From an uncultured Actinomycetes bacterium (GTDB lineage Bacteria; Actinomycetota; Acidimicrobiia; Acidimicrobiales; Ilumatobacteraceae), in assembly GCA_937902105.1 (NCBI GenBank), contig CALGTP010000139.1, forward strand, positions 1-34,900: a stretch of 34,900 nt of DNA, read 5' to 3'. Of this stretch, positions 15,874 to 23,498 are shown in pieces; within the stretch, counting starts at the first letter, position 1; each line of letters begins with the position of its first letter. The notes below the pieces were generated by a model. That model ran no database searches. It saw nothing but the letters and a program-made list of their open reading frames with translations, and was not told where the DNA came from. The position numbers and the translations under genes were made by a program.

Positions 15874-16518
15874 TCAGGATGGACGAAGGTCGCCGAGCGA
15901 TCCACCGGTTGAGTTGACATTGAGAACGATCGGCCCGCCATTCGTATAGGCCACAGCTGAGACTGAACAAGTGCTAATAACAATGCGTTGAAAAAGATCA
16001 ATATGAGTCCCCATAGCGTGGGCAACGGCGGCCTTAATGGGATCAGCGTGAGATACACAGACGATCACCCCACCGCGATGTTGAGCACAGAGACGGTCAA
16101 TAGCCGACACCATGCGCGTTTGCATTTCAGTAAAACTCTCGCCGTTGGGAAAACGAAAAGTTGACGGCGCACGTTGCACTGTTGACCATTCGGGCAGCTT
16201 CATCAGTTTGCTGAGTTCGGCACCGGTCCAATCACCAAATTCGCATTCAAGCAAGCCTTTGTCGATTTTGGTGCGCAGACCTAAGGCAGCAGCGATAGGA
16301 GCGGCAGTTTCGCGGGCGCGCTCTAGTGGCGATGCATAAATAGCGTCAACTTTTTTTATGCCTGCGATGCGTTCGGCAACTGCTTGTGCTTGTTTAATTC
16401 CACTTTCGGCAAGGTGTAAACCAGTTGCGCGACCGGGGAGGATTTTTCCTGTTGTCGGAGTTTGACCATGGCGAACGAGAAGCACCAAAGTTGATGAAGG
16501 AGGCGCCGTTTTTTTCAT
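15874..16518 (-). CDS. Histidine phosphatase family protein (MSMEG_4193-like)
   Basis: A 214-residue phosphoglycerate-mutase-like phosphatase. The catalytic RHG motif is LLVRHGQTPTTG, followed by LPGRATGLHLAESGIKQA. The second half contains the family acidic-loop region ECEFGDWTGAEL and the second catalytic His in VCVSHADPIKAAVAHAMG. Orthologues in this operon context are annotated as MSMEG_4193-type putative phosphomutases; the substrate is unknown. The ATG at 16518 is preferred because it lies close to the domain; an ATG at 16557 would add 13 residues. It precedes DUF3090 by 9 bases, and together with SCO1664 forms a conserved actinobacterial trio. Confidence 0.82.
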   Translation of the reverse strand: MKKTAPPSSTLVLLVRHGQTPTTGKILPGRATGLHLAESGIKQAQAVAERIAGIKKVDAIYASPLERARETAAPIAAALGLRTKIDKGLLECEFGDWTGAELSKLMKLPEWSTVQRAPSTFRFPNGESFTEMQTRMVSAIDRLCAQHRGGVIVCVSHADPIKAAVAHAMGTHIDLFQRIVISTCSVSAVAYTNGGPIVLNVNSTGGSLGDLRPS

Positions 16519-16593
16519 AATAGGCTTCAACCTAAGCCTTCTCGGTAGATAAAGCATCGTTTTGCGCTCAGAAAACTACCTCGAAGGAGTTGG

Positions 16594-17181
16594 TTAGTGG
16601 GATCGTTTGAGCGGGGGTTCCTCACCAGCAATAATTCTTTTGAGATTTGGGATATGGCGCCAAATGACGAGGGCGAATAAACCCACGCCAGCAAGAACTT
16701 CACCCGCTGGGCGCCCGACAATGACTTGAGAAATAGGTAACCCGAGAGCGATCGCAAGTGATCCGAGAGAGGCTTTCTTGGTCACTTTGGCGACGAGCAA
16801 CCATAAAACCGTCATCGCCAGGCCGATCCACGGATACAGAGCAATCATCCCACCGCCTGCCGTGGCGACTCCCTTGCCACCTTTGAACTTACGAGTGACA
16901 GGAAAGATATGACCGATCACGGCAGCGAATACCAAAGTCAGGGCTCCGGCGTATCCGGCGAAGGCATATCCAACAGCAGTGGAGATAGCGCCCTTTAATC
17001 CGTCTAAGAGAAAAACTAAGACACCCAACTTACGACCGAGGGTTCGACCGATGTTGGCGGCACCGGGATTACCAGAACCCGCCGCTGTGATATCAACTCC
17101 GCGGGCATTGGCGATCAGTAGCGCGCTCGGGAAAGTACCGAGTATGTAGGCCACGGGAAAGAGGATTAAAAGAGCAATCAC
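16594..17181 (-). CDS. plsY: Glycerol-3-phosphate acyltransferase PlsY
   Basis: PlsY transfers an acyl group from acyl-phosphate to glycerol-3-phosphate at the inner face of the membrane, the first step of phospholipid synthesis. The 195-residue product has about five hydrophobic segments and the three family motifs: SGNPGAANIGRTLG (about 36-49) in the first loop, FKGGKGVATAGGG (about 98-110), and a C-terminal WRHIPNLKRIIAGEEP. Length is typical. The GTG start at 17181 follows a GTGAG-like sequence. The next gene on this strand starts 75 bases downstream, so it may lead the operon. Confidence 0.93.
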   Translation of the reverse strand: MIALLILFPVAYILGTFPSALLIANARGVDITAAGSGNPGAANIGRTLGRKLGVLVFLLDGLKGAISTAVGYAFAGYAGALTLVFAAVIGHIFPVTRKFKGGKGVATAGGGMIALYPWIGLAMTVLWLLVAKVTKKASLGSLAIALGLPISQVIVGRPAGEVLAGVGLFALVIWRHIPNLKRIIAGEEPPLKRSH

Positions 17182-17290
17182 TACTCACATCTTTATGGAT
17201 ATCAGAGACAATGTGGGGGAATTCAAGCGGATCGTTTGAGCATGGGAGTATCGCGCGGGGGTGATCCTTGGTTCGGTACTCTTCCAAGCA

Positions 17291-18670
17291 ATGTCTGAGC
17301 AATCAATTTCGGGTGAAGGCGCGTCCCGATCGCGACGCAATACCTCAACATCGGCATTCGGGGCATCGCGCCGCGAGGGACATGATGCATCAGCGTTTTA
17401 CGCTCGTTTTCGGGCCCCTGAGATATCTTCCGATGAGTCACTTGCCGATCCCGCAGAAGTTAACGCCATTCGCAACCGCATCTTTGTCGGCGATTCTCGC
17501 AAGATGGACGAGATACCCGATAACTCGGTGGGTCTCGTGGTGACATCGCCACCTTATTTTGCTGGAAAAGCGTATGAGGAGGCTCTCGGTGAGGGCCATA
17601 TCCCCGCTGATTATGTGGAGTACCTCGAGATGCTCACGGCAGTGCTTGGTGAGTGTCATAGGGTACTTGAGCCGGGTGGGCGGATGGTCGTGAATGTTGC
17701 CAATTTGGGTCGTCGCCCGTTTCGTTCATTGGCCTGTGATGTGACGACCATCTTGCAAGATGAATTAGGTCTGTTGTTGCGTGGCGAAGTGGTCTGGCTG
17801 AAACAGCGCGGCTCATCGGGTAGTTGCGCATGGGGATCTTTTAAATCCGCTACCAATCCGGTTTTACGCGACACCACTGAACGTTTGATTATTGCCAGTA
17901 AGGGTCGCTTTGATCGCGCCGTCAATCCAGCCAAACGTGTCAAGCGTGGTCTGCCAGCAGTGTCAACGATGACCTCAGATGAGTTCATGGAAGCAACTCT
18001 TGACGTCTGGGAAATTCAACCTGAAAGTGCTACGCGAGTTAATCACCCTGCGCCTTTTCCTGTGGCGTTGGCGGAGCGCTGTATCGAGATGTATTCCTTT
18101 GCCGGTGATCTTGTGCTTGATCCCTTTATGGGCTCAGGGACTACTGGCGTAGCTGCTTCACAGCTCGGGCGCTCATTTGTTGGCTTTGATACTGACGAGG
18201 TCTATGTAGCGCGTGCTCTTGAGAGAATCGCCGACGAAGGTGGGGTGCGTGAGCAAACCGATAGGCGCTCAATTCGTGACATTGTTGAAGAACTTTTGAC
18301 GAACGCTGGGTTTACCAAGATCGATTGGAACACGCGCATCGTGACTGGCTTTGAAGCCACGGGCCGCGCTTTGCGAGATGATCAAACGTCTATTGTCTTT
18401 GAAATAGTTGGTGGTCTCACAAGTGTCCGACCTGGTTTATCGCGCGGCGATTTGTTGTGGCGAGCCATTGGTCGCGCGGCAGTGATTTCGCAGGTCTGCA
18501 GCGATGAAAAATTAATCCTCTTTACAGCGGGCTTACCCGAGAAATTAAGTGGTGGCAATGCGCTTGCAACTGTGGTCGGTCCAAGTCTGGCGATCGCCGG
18601 AATCATTGATATTGCTGATTTAGGAACTGCAGTCGAAGCCTTGCATCGTGTCTTGCACGAAAGTAGATGA
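17291..18670 (+). CDS. Orphan DNA methyltransferase (beta class) with extra C-terminal domain
   Basis: A 459-residue site-specific DNA amino-methyltransferase. The catalytic motif IV is TSPPYF near residue 87, and the SAM-binding motif I is LDPFMGSGTTG near residue 278, so the order is that of the beta class. An SPPY rather than DPPY motif suggests N4-cytosine methylation, though this is not decisive. About 130 residues after the methyltransferase fold (from about 335) have no match I recognise; they contain IVTGFEATG, IVFEIVGG and LILFTAGLP segments. No restriction enzyme gene adjoins it. The start may be ATG 17291 or GTG 17261; neither has a clear ribosome-binding site. The gene ends 32 bases before the cysD upstream ORF. 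Confidence 0.85.
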   Translation: MSEQSISGEGASRSRRNTSTSAFGASRREGHDASAFYARFRAPEISSDESLADPAEVNAIRNRIFVGDSRKMDEIPDNSVGLVVTSPPYFAGKAYEEALGEGHIPADYVEYLEMLTAVLGECHRVLEPGGRMVVNVANLGRRPFRSLACDVTTILQDELGLLLRGEVVWLKQRGSSGSCAWGSFKSATNPVLRDTTERLIIASKGRFDRAVNPAKRVKRGLPAVSTMTSDEFMEATLDVWEIQPESATRVNHPAPFPVALAERCIEMYSFAGDLVLDPFMGSGTTGVAASQLGRSFVGFDTDEVYVARALERIADEGGVREQTDRRSIRDIVEELLTNAGFTKIDWNTRIVTGFEATGRALRDDQTSIVFEIVGGLTSVRPGLSRGDLLWRAIGRAAVISQVCSDEKLILFTAGLPEKLSGGNALATVVGPSLAIAGIIDIADLGTAVEALHRVLHESR

Positions 18671-18690
18671 TGTCGCCGTTAGTGAGGCGA

Positions 18691-18723
18691 TATAGTTTGA
18701 AGATGACTGGGAACCGCTCGTGA
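18691..18723 (+). promoter_or_regulatory. cysD promoter with leaderless 6-codon upstream ORF
   Basis: A -10 hexamer TATAGT at 18691-18696 is followed after 6 nt by ATG at 18703. This opens a six-codon ORF (Met-Thr-Gly-Asn-Arg-Ser) whose TGA stop at 18721-18723 overlaps the GTG start of cysD at 18720 by the sequence GTGA. A transcript starting at the ATG would be leaderless, and ribosomes ending on the small ORF could restart on cysD, which lacks a Shine-Dalgarno sequence. No cysteine codon is present. The arrangement is seen directly; its use is inference. Confidence 0.5.
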
Positions 18724-19613
18724 GTTATCTAGCGCGTTTAGAAGCTGAGTCAATGCACATTATTCGCGAGGCTGTCGCTCAGGCCGAGAATCCAGTCATG
18801 CTGTATTCGGTCGGCAAGGACAGCACAGTCATCTTGCACTTAGCCCGTAAAGCATTTTTCCCTGCTCCGTTACCGTTTCCATTACTCCATGTTGATACCA
18901 CGTGGAAGTTCAAAGAGATGATTAAATTCCGCGATGTGGTGGCCACAGATCCGGACCTGAGATTGATTGTGCATATCAACCCCGAATGCGTACGACTCAA
19001 TATCAATCCATTCGATCATGGTTCATCGATGCATACCGATCTTTGGAAAACCGAAGGTCTCAAGCAGGCTCTTGATGAAGGCGCTTTTGACCTTGCCTTT
19101 GGAGGTGCACGTCGCGATGAAGAGAAGTCACGCGCCAAAGAAAGAATCTTTTCCTTTCGAACATCAAAGCATGTCTGGGACCCCAAGAATCAGCGTCCAG
19201 AATTGTGGAATATCTACAACGCACGGCATGCAGCAGGTGAATCAATCAGAGTATTTCCATTATCCAATTGGACAGAACTAGATGTCTGGCAATATCTCTT
19301 AGCCGAAGATATACCGGTCGTCCCACTCTATTTCGCCAAGCCACGCCCCGTTGTCATGCGACAAGGAATGCAGATTATGGTCGATGATGATCGAATGAAG
19401 TTACTCCCGGGTGAAGTCGTTGAAACCAAGATGGTGCGCTTCCGTACCCTCGGGTGTTACCCGCTGACTGGCGCTGTAGAGAGCGAAGCCACAGATTTAT
19501 CAATGATTCTTGCAGAGATGTTTACCAGTCGTTCATCAGAGCGACAGGGTCGGATGATTGATCATGATCAAGCGGGCTCAATGGAGAAGAAAAAAGTTGA
19601 AGGTTATTTCTAA
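18720..19613 (+). CDS. cysD: Sulfate adenylyltransferase subunit 2 (CysD)
   Basis: CysD is the catalytic subunit that makes adenosine 5'-phosphosulfate from sulfate and ATP, driven by the GTPase CysN. The 297-residue product has the PP-loop motif [17 protein letters not shown] (about 31-47) and the family segments [11 protein letters not shown] and [21 protein letters not shown]. The C-terminal end KKKVEGYF is also typical. The GTG at 18720 is the only sensible start: the frame is closed by TAG at 18693 and contains no ATG before the conserved [12 protein letters not shown]. Its TAA overlaps the cysNC ATG by one base (TAATG), indicating translational coupling. Confidence 0.95.
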   Translation: MSYLARLEAESMHIIREAVAQAENPVMLYSVGKDSTVILHLARKAFFPAPLPFPLLHVDTTWKFKEMIKFRDVVATDPDLRLIVHINPECVRLNINPFDHGSSMHTDLWKTEGLKQALDEGAFDLAFGGARRDEEKSRAKERIFSFRTSKHVWDPKNQRPELWNIYNARHAAGESIRVFPLSNWTELDVWQYLLAEDIPVVPLYFAKPRPVVMRQGMQIMVDDDRMKLLPGEVVETKMVRFRTLGCYPLTGAVESEATDLSMILAEMFTSRSSERQGRMIDHDQAGSMEKKKVEGYF

Positions 19614-21511
19614 TGAGATCTTCAAACTTGCCACCCAATAATCCGGTCTCTCAGTTCATTAAAGCCCAGCAAGAGAAAGATCTTTTGAGATTCATCGTCT
19701 GCGGAAGTGTTGATGACGGTAAGAGTTCAATGATCGGTCGGCTTTTGTATGACTCCAAGCAAATCTTTGATGATCAACTTGCGTCATTGGCCAATGATTC
19801 CTTGCAGCACGGAACTCAGGGTGAGGCAATTGACTTTGCGTTGTTAACTGATGGTCTTCAAGCCGAGCGCGAACAAGGTATAACAATTGACGTTGCTTAT
19901 CGCTTCTTCGCTACTGACAAGCGAGCTTTCATCGTCGCTGACGCGCCAGGTCACGAGCAATACACCCGCAACATGGTGACAGGCGCCTCCACAGCAGAGA
20001 TGGCTGTCGTGCTGATTGATGCTCGCAAGGGTGTTCTGACGCAAACTCGTCGGCATTCCCTGTTAGTGGATCTGCTGGGCATTAAAAACATCATTGTCGC
20101 AATCAATAAGATTGACTTAATTGACTACAGTCAGGAAGTTTTTGATGCGATTTCACAGCAGTATCTAGAGTTTGCAGAAACATTGCATTTTGAGAACATT
20201 CATTTTGTTCCCATTTGTGCATTGACCGGCGAGAACCTGACATTGCCTTCAACGAATACGCCGTGGTATGCCGGGCCGCGTTTGATTGAGATCGCTGAGA
20301 CGGTTGCTGTTGGTACTCAAGATCTCTCTGCTGCATTTCGTATGTCTGTACAAAGCGTGAGTCGCCCGAATTCAGATTTTCGCGGTTACATGGGGACAAT
20401 TGCCAGTGGTGCGATCAATGTTGGCGACCTAATACGGGTCAATCCCAGTGGAATGGAAACTCGAGTCAAAGCCTTCGCTGATTTCGATGGACCACGCCAC
20501 TCAGCAATCGCCGGTGAAAGTGTTTGTCTTGTTCTTGAAGACGAGATCGACATCAGCCGCGGTGATCTTTTGTCGAGCATCGTCGATCCGGCCTTGGTTT
20601 CGGATCATGTCGAGGTGCATCTAGTTTGGTTGGCTGAAGAAGCCATGATTCCTCAGCGCTCCTATCTTCTCAAGATTGGCAGCAAAGAGGTTCGGGCACA
20701 TATTGACCGTTTGAAGTATCGAATTGATATCAACAGCAATGAGCACGTATCGGCTGTCACCCTTGGTCTTAATGACATTGGAATTTGCAATATTTCTACG
20801 GTGACTCCTATTGGTCTTGATCCCTATGACCTGAACCGAAGTACCGGCGCCTTTGTTCTGATTGATCGCATCACGAACCGTACTGTTGGTGCCGGAATGA
20901 TCCGCCACAGTTTGCGCCGTTCCGAAAATGTGCAATGGCAGGAACTGACGGTAGGTCGCGAACAACGCGAATTAATGAATGAGCAAAAAGGCTTCGTGGT
21001 GTGGCTCACAGGATTATCTGGCAGTGGCAAGAGTACGATCGCCAATGCTCTCGAAGTCATGTTGCACCAACGCAAAATTCGAACCTTCGTTCTTGATGGT
21101 GACAATGTGCGGCATGGTCTGAATGCCGATTTGGGTTTCACTGAGACCGATCGCGCAGAAAATATTCGGCGCGTTGCAGAGGTTGCGAAACTCTTTGTGG
21201 ATGCCGGCATGGTGACCATCGTTTCTTTCATCTCACCCTTTGAGGCCGAACGTGCACTTGCCCGAGAAATTGTCGGCGACAGTGATTTCTTTGAGGTGTT
21301 TGTCGATGCTCCGATGGTTGTTGTTGAGAAACGCGACACCAAGGGTTTGTACGCCAAGGCACGAGCAGGACTGTTGCCTAACTTCACTGGCGTGGACTCG
21401 CCTTATGAAATTCCGACTAACCCCAATCTGCGCGTCGAATCATCGGTATCAAGCGTTGTTGAATGTCTTGATCAAATTGTCGCGGAACTAGTACGCAAGA
21501 GTTTTCTTTAG
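19613..21511 (+). CDS. cysNC: Bifunctional sulfate adenylyltransferase subunit 1 / APS kinase (CysNC)
   Basis: A 632-residue fusion. Residues 20-450 are the CysN GTPase that powers CysD: G1 GSVDDGKSS (31-39), switch region REQGITIDVAYRFF, DAPGHEQYTRNM and NKIDL, then EF-Tu-like beta-barrel domains. Residues about 455-630 are APS kinase, with the P-loop GLSGSGKST near 465, DGDNVRHGLNADLGF and the later AKARAGLLPNFTGVDSPYE. The complex makes APS and phosphorylates it to PAPS. The fused form is common in actinobacteria. No reductase genes follow; the downstream gene is convergent. All key motifs appear intact. Confidence 0.96.
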   Translation: MRSSNLPPNNPVSQFIKAQQEKDLLRFIVCGSVDDGKSSMIGRLLYDSKQIFDDQLASLANDSLQHGTQGEAIDFALLTDGLQAEREQGITIDVAYRFFATDKRAFIVADAPGHEQYTRNMVTGASTAEMAVVLIDARKGVLTQTRRHSLLVDLLGIKNIIVAINKIDLIDYSQEVFDAISQQYLEFAETLHFENIHFVPICALTGENLTLPSTNTPWYAGPRLIEIAETVAVGTQDLSAAFRMSVQSVSRPNSDFRGYMGTIASGAINVGDLIRVNPSGMETRVKAFADFDGPRHSAIAGESVCLVLEDEIDISRGDLLSSIVDPALVSDHVEVHLVWLAEEAMIPQRSYLLKIGSKEVRAHIDRLKYRIDINSNEHVSAVTLGLNDIGICNISTVTPIGLDPYDLNRSTGAFVLIDRITNRTVGAGMIRHSLRRSENVQWQELTVGREQRELMNEQKGFVVWLTGLSGSGKSTIANALEVMLHQRKIRTFVLDGDNVRHGLNADLGFTETDRAENIRRVAEVAKLFVDAGMVTIVSFISPFEAERALAREIVGDSDFFEVFVDAPMVVVEKRDTKGLYAKARAGLLPNFTGVDSPYEIPTNPNLRVESSVSSVVECLDQIVAELVRKSFL

Positions 21512-21527
21512 TTCTGAGAGTCCAGGC

Positions 21528-23423
21528 TTAAATTTGTTGAGCAACTCGGCGCCCTTCAAGGACGGCTTCAAGGATTGTTCGTGGGGCCACGCAATCTCCC
21601 GCTTGTAGAGCACCATCAATGGGATCGGTAGGAAGGCGAAAGCCTGCATCGACAACAGCAGCACAAATAATCTCGTCAACAACGCCAGAGAAACGATCTT
21701 GGACGCGGACCACGAATTCTTCTCCTCGCCGTTCAACACCGCGAATCACACAGCGCCGCTGAATAGTGACTCCACATTGGGCTAATCGAACATTGGCAGG
21801 TGCCAAGTCCCCAGTGCGCGCCAATTCATTGCCAGCAATATTGTCAGGCGTGAACAGAATCGCACGTGTACCAAGTTCTTCGGCAAGAGCCACACCGATA
21901 GGGCCACCAATGGGATCGAGAATAGCGATGATGCCGATATCGGGTAGGACAACTGATCCGCGCCGAATATCGGCGATATCAAAGACGGCAGTGGGTGAAT
22001 CGACTTCGTATTCGGGATTGCCGCGCCGACTACCAGTGGTCTGTATCACGACATCATGTTCGCCAGATTCACCAGAGGAGAACTCGGCACTTGTTTGGAT
22101 AGTCACGCCTAGTCGTAAGGTCTCAGATTCAAGCCAGTTGACTAAAGAAGATCCCGGCCCAGCAATGACACTGAGACCACCCACCTTCTCTCGTTTTTCA
22201 ATGAGATGCACCGAGTGGCCGCGTAATGCAGCGACGCGGGCCGCTTCGAGACCTGCGACTCCTGCGCCAACGATGAGGACCTTACGTGAGTGGTGGGCTT
22301 TGACATACCAATTTGGATCAAGTGATTCGTGACCTGCAGAGGGTTCGCCAACACAAGTGACAATCGGATTTCGCGCATCGCGGACTTGGCAGGTCTGATT
22401 ACAGCGAATGCAGGGACGTATTTGAGCAATGACATCTTGTGAACTTTTCAGTGCTACATCGGGATCGGCGATTTGGGCGCGAGTCATTTCGACGCCGTTG
22501 CAGATTCCCTCGTTGAGGGCCCATTCAGCTTGGGTCACGTCCACGACTGAGCCTTGCAAAAACACGGCAGTGGACGCCGCAGTGGCCGCGCGTACTGAGC
22601 GGCAGAGTTCACTATTGAAAGTGGGAGGTTCGTGAAAATCGGGGCGCGTTTTTTCAACAGAAAAAATTGATCCGCGCACGACCACTAAGTAATCAATTCC
22701 TAAAGCACACAATTCAGCGGCGATCTGTGGCGCCATTTCGGGAGTGATTCCCGCCCATGGAGCGAGTTCGTCGCATGACAAACGTAAACCAATGATCGCC
22801 TCGGGGTGCACTGCGTGTGCCGCAGAGCGCACCGCGGCAATGACCTTTTGGGCGAAGAGTAAACGGTCGCCATATTCATCGCCACGCTGATTAGTCAGAC
22901 CCGACAAAAACTGGCGAACCAAACTGTGCTGACCCGCATTGATCTCGACGCCATCACAACCAGAACCAATTGCGAGGCGAGTGGCTTCGGCAAAACCTTC
23001 AATCACCGCGTTGATGTCATGGGTTTCCATCCACTTAGGAACCTCACGTGAATTCACTTCGGGAACTCGTGATGGAGCCCACAATGGCAACTGTGAATAT
23101 GCCGAGGAGCCCTGTCCACCAGCATGGTCGAGTGAAGCAATAACCAATGAACCATGGGCGTGACAAGCATCGGAGATCGCTGCCCATCCCGTCGCGCATT
23201 GAGTCGCCAGGGGAGCTCGCTCGTATGGCCAATCACTGCTGTGAACGCTGGCACCTTCAACAACAATGATTCCGCAACCACCGATAGCACGCCGCTCGTA
23301 ATACGCCACATGTCGTGGCGACAAACCGCGAAGATCATCACCCAAGTTGGTGGCATGAGGACCGAACATTAACGAATTTTTTGAGGAGCGTGCGCCGATA
23401 GTGAGTGGCTGTAAAAGCAACAT
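21528..23423 (-). CDS. Mycofactocin-associated FadH/OYE-family oxidoreductase
   Basis: A 631-residue flavoprotein with the 2,4-dienoyl-CoA reductase layout. Residues about 10-345 are an Old Yellow Enzyme-type FMN barrel, including TNLGDDLRGLSPRHVAYYERR, SLDHAGGQGS and GVEINAGQHSLVRQFLSGLTNQR. A cysteine cluster follows (CIRCNQTCQVRDARNPIVTC) that would bind a [4Fe-4S] cluster. A Rossmann FAD/NAD(P) half contains VLIVGAGVAGLEAARVAALRG. The family includes members named as mycofactocin-system OYE enzymes, and the mft genes lie 1.3 kb away. The substrate is unknown. The start is placed at ATG 23423; ATG 23468 would add 15 residues. The gene converges with cysNC. Confidence 0.85.
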   Translation of the reverse strand: MLLLQPLTIGARSSKNSLMFGPHATNLGDDLRGLSPRHVAYYERRAIGGCGIIVVEGASVHSSDWPYERAPLATQCATGWAAISDACHAHGSLVIASLDHAGGQGSSAYSQLPLWAPSRVPEVNSREVPKWMETHDINAVIEGFAEATRLAIGSGCDGVEINAGQHSLVRQFLSGLTNQRGDEYGDRLLFAQKVIAAVRSAAHAVHPEAIIGLRLSCDELAPWAGITPEMAPQIAAELCALGIDYLVVVRGSIFSVEKTRPDFHEPPTFNSELCRSVRAATAASTAVFLQGSVVDVTQAEWALNEGICNGVEMTRAQIADPDVALKSSQDVIAQIRPCIRCNQTCQVRDARNPIVTCVGEPSAGHESLDPNWYVKAHHSRKVLIVGAGVAGLEAARVAALRGHSVHLIEKREKVGGLSVIAGPGSSLVNWLESETLRLGVTIQTSAEFSSGESGEHDVVIQTTGSRRGNPEYEVDSPTAVFDIADIRRGSVVLPDIGIIAILDPIGGPIGVALAEELGTRAILFTPDNIAGNELARTGDLAPANVRLAQCGVTIQRRCVIRGVERRGEEFVVRVQDRFSGVVDEIICAAVVDAGFRLPTDPIDGALQAGDCVAPRTILEAVLEGRRVAQQI

Positions 23424-23487
23424 TCCTGACAGTCTCGCCGATTTGCGGTCGAAGTGGGAAACTCTCATCAGAAAGGTTCAGGATAGG

Positions 23488-23493
23488 TAGGGT
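23488..23493 (+). promoter_or_regulatory. Candidate -10 element before the GT-C gene
   Basis: TAGGGT fits the actinobacterial TANNNT -10 pattern and lies 5 nt before GTG 23499 and 8 nt before the adjacent ATG 23502. No ribosome-binding site is evident, so a leaderless transcript is possible. The promoter would lie in the short divergent gap with the OYE gene. Confidence 0.35.
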
Positions 23494-23498
23494 TTACC

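Noticed and set aside
18703..18723. Cysteine-responsive attenuation by the cysD mini-ORF
   Set aside because: The six codons include no cysteine, so the known mycobacterial polycysteine mechanism cannot apply directly. Only the coupling itself is retained as a finding.
20824..21387. Minus-strand open frame of 187 codons across the APS kinase part of cysNC
   Set aside because: Antisense to conserved P-loop and substrate motifs; Ser/Arg/Thr-rich composition indicates no real protein.
17291..21511. DNA phosphorothioation or restriction island formed by the methyltransferase and CysD-like PP-loop gene
   Set aside because: CysD and CysNC carry all motifs of ordinary sulfate activation, and no dnd or other defence genes adjoin.
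21766..22332. Plus-strand open frame of 188 codons inside the OYE-type gene
   Set aside because: Antisense to a complete flavoprotein gene; the translation is rich in Pro, Ser, Arg and Thr, typical of a shadow frame.
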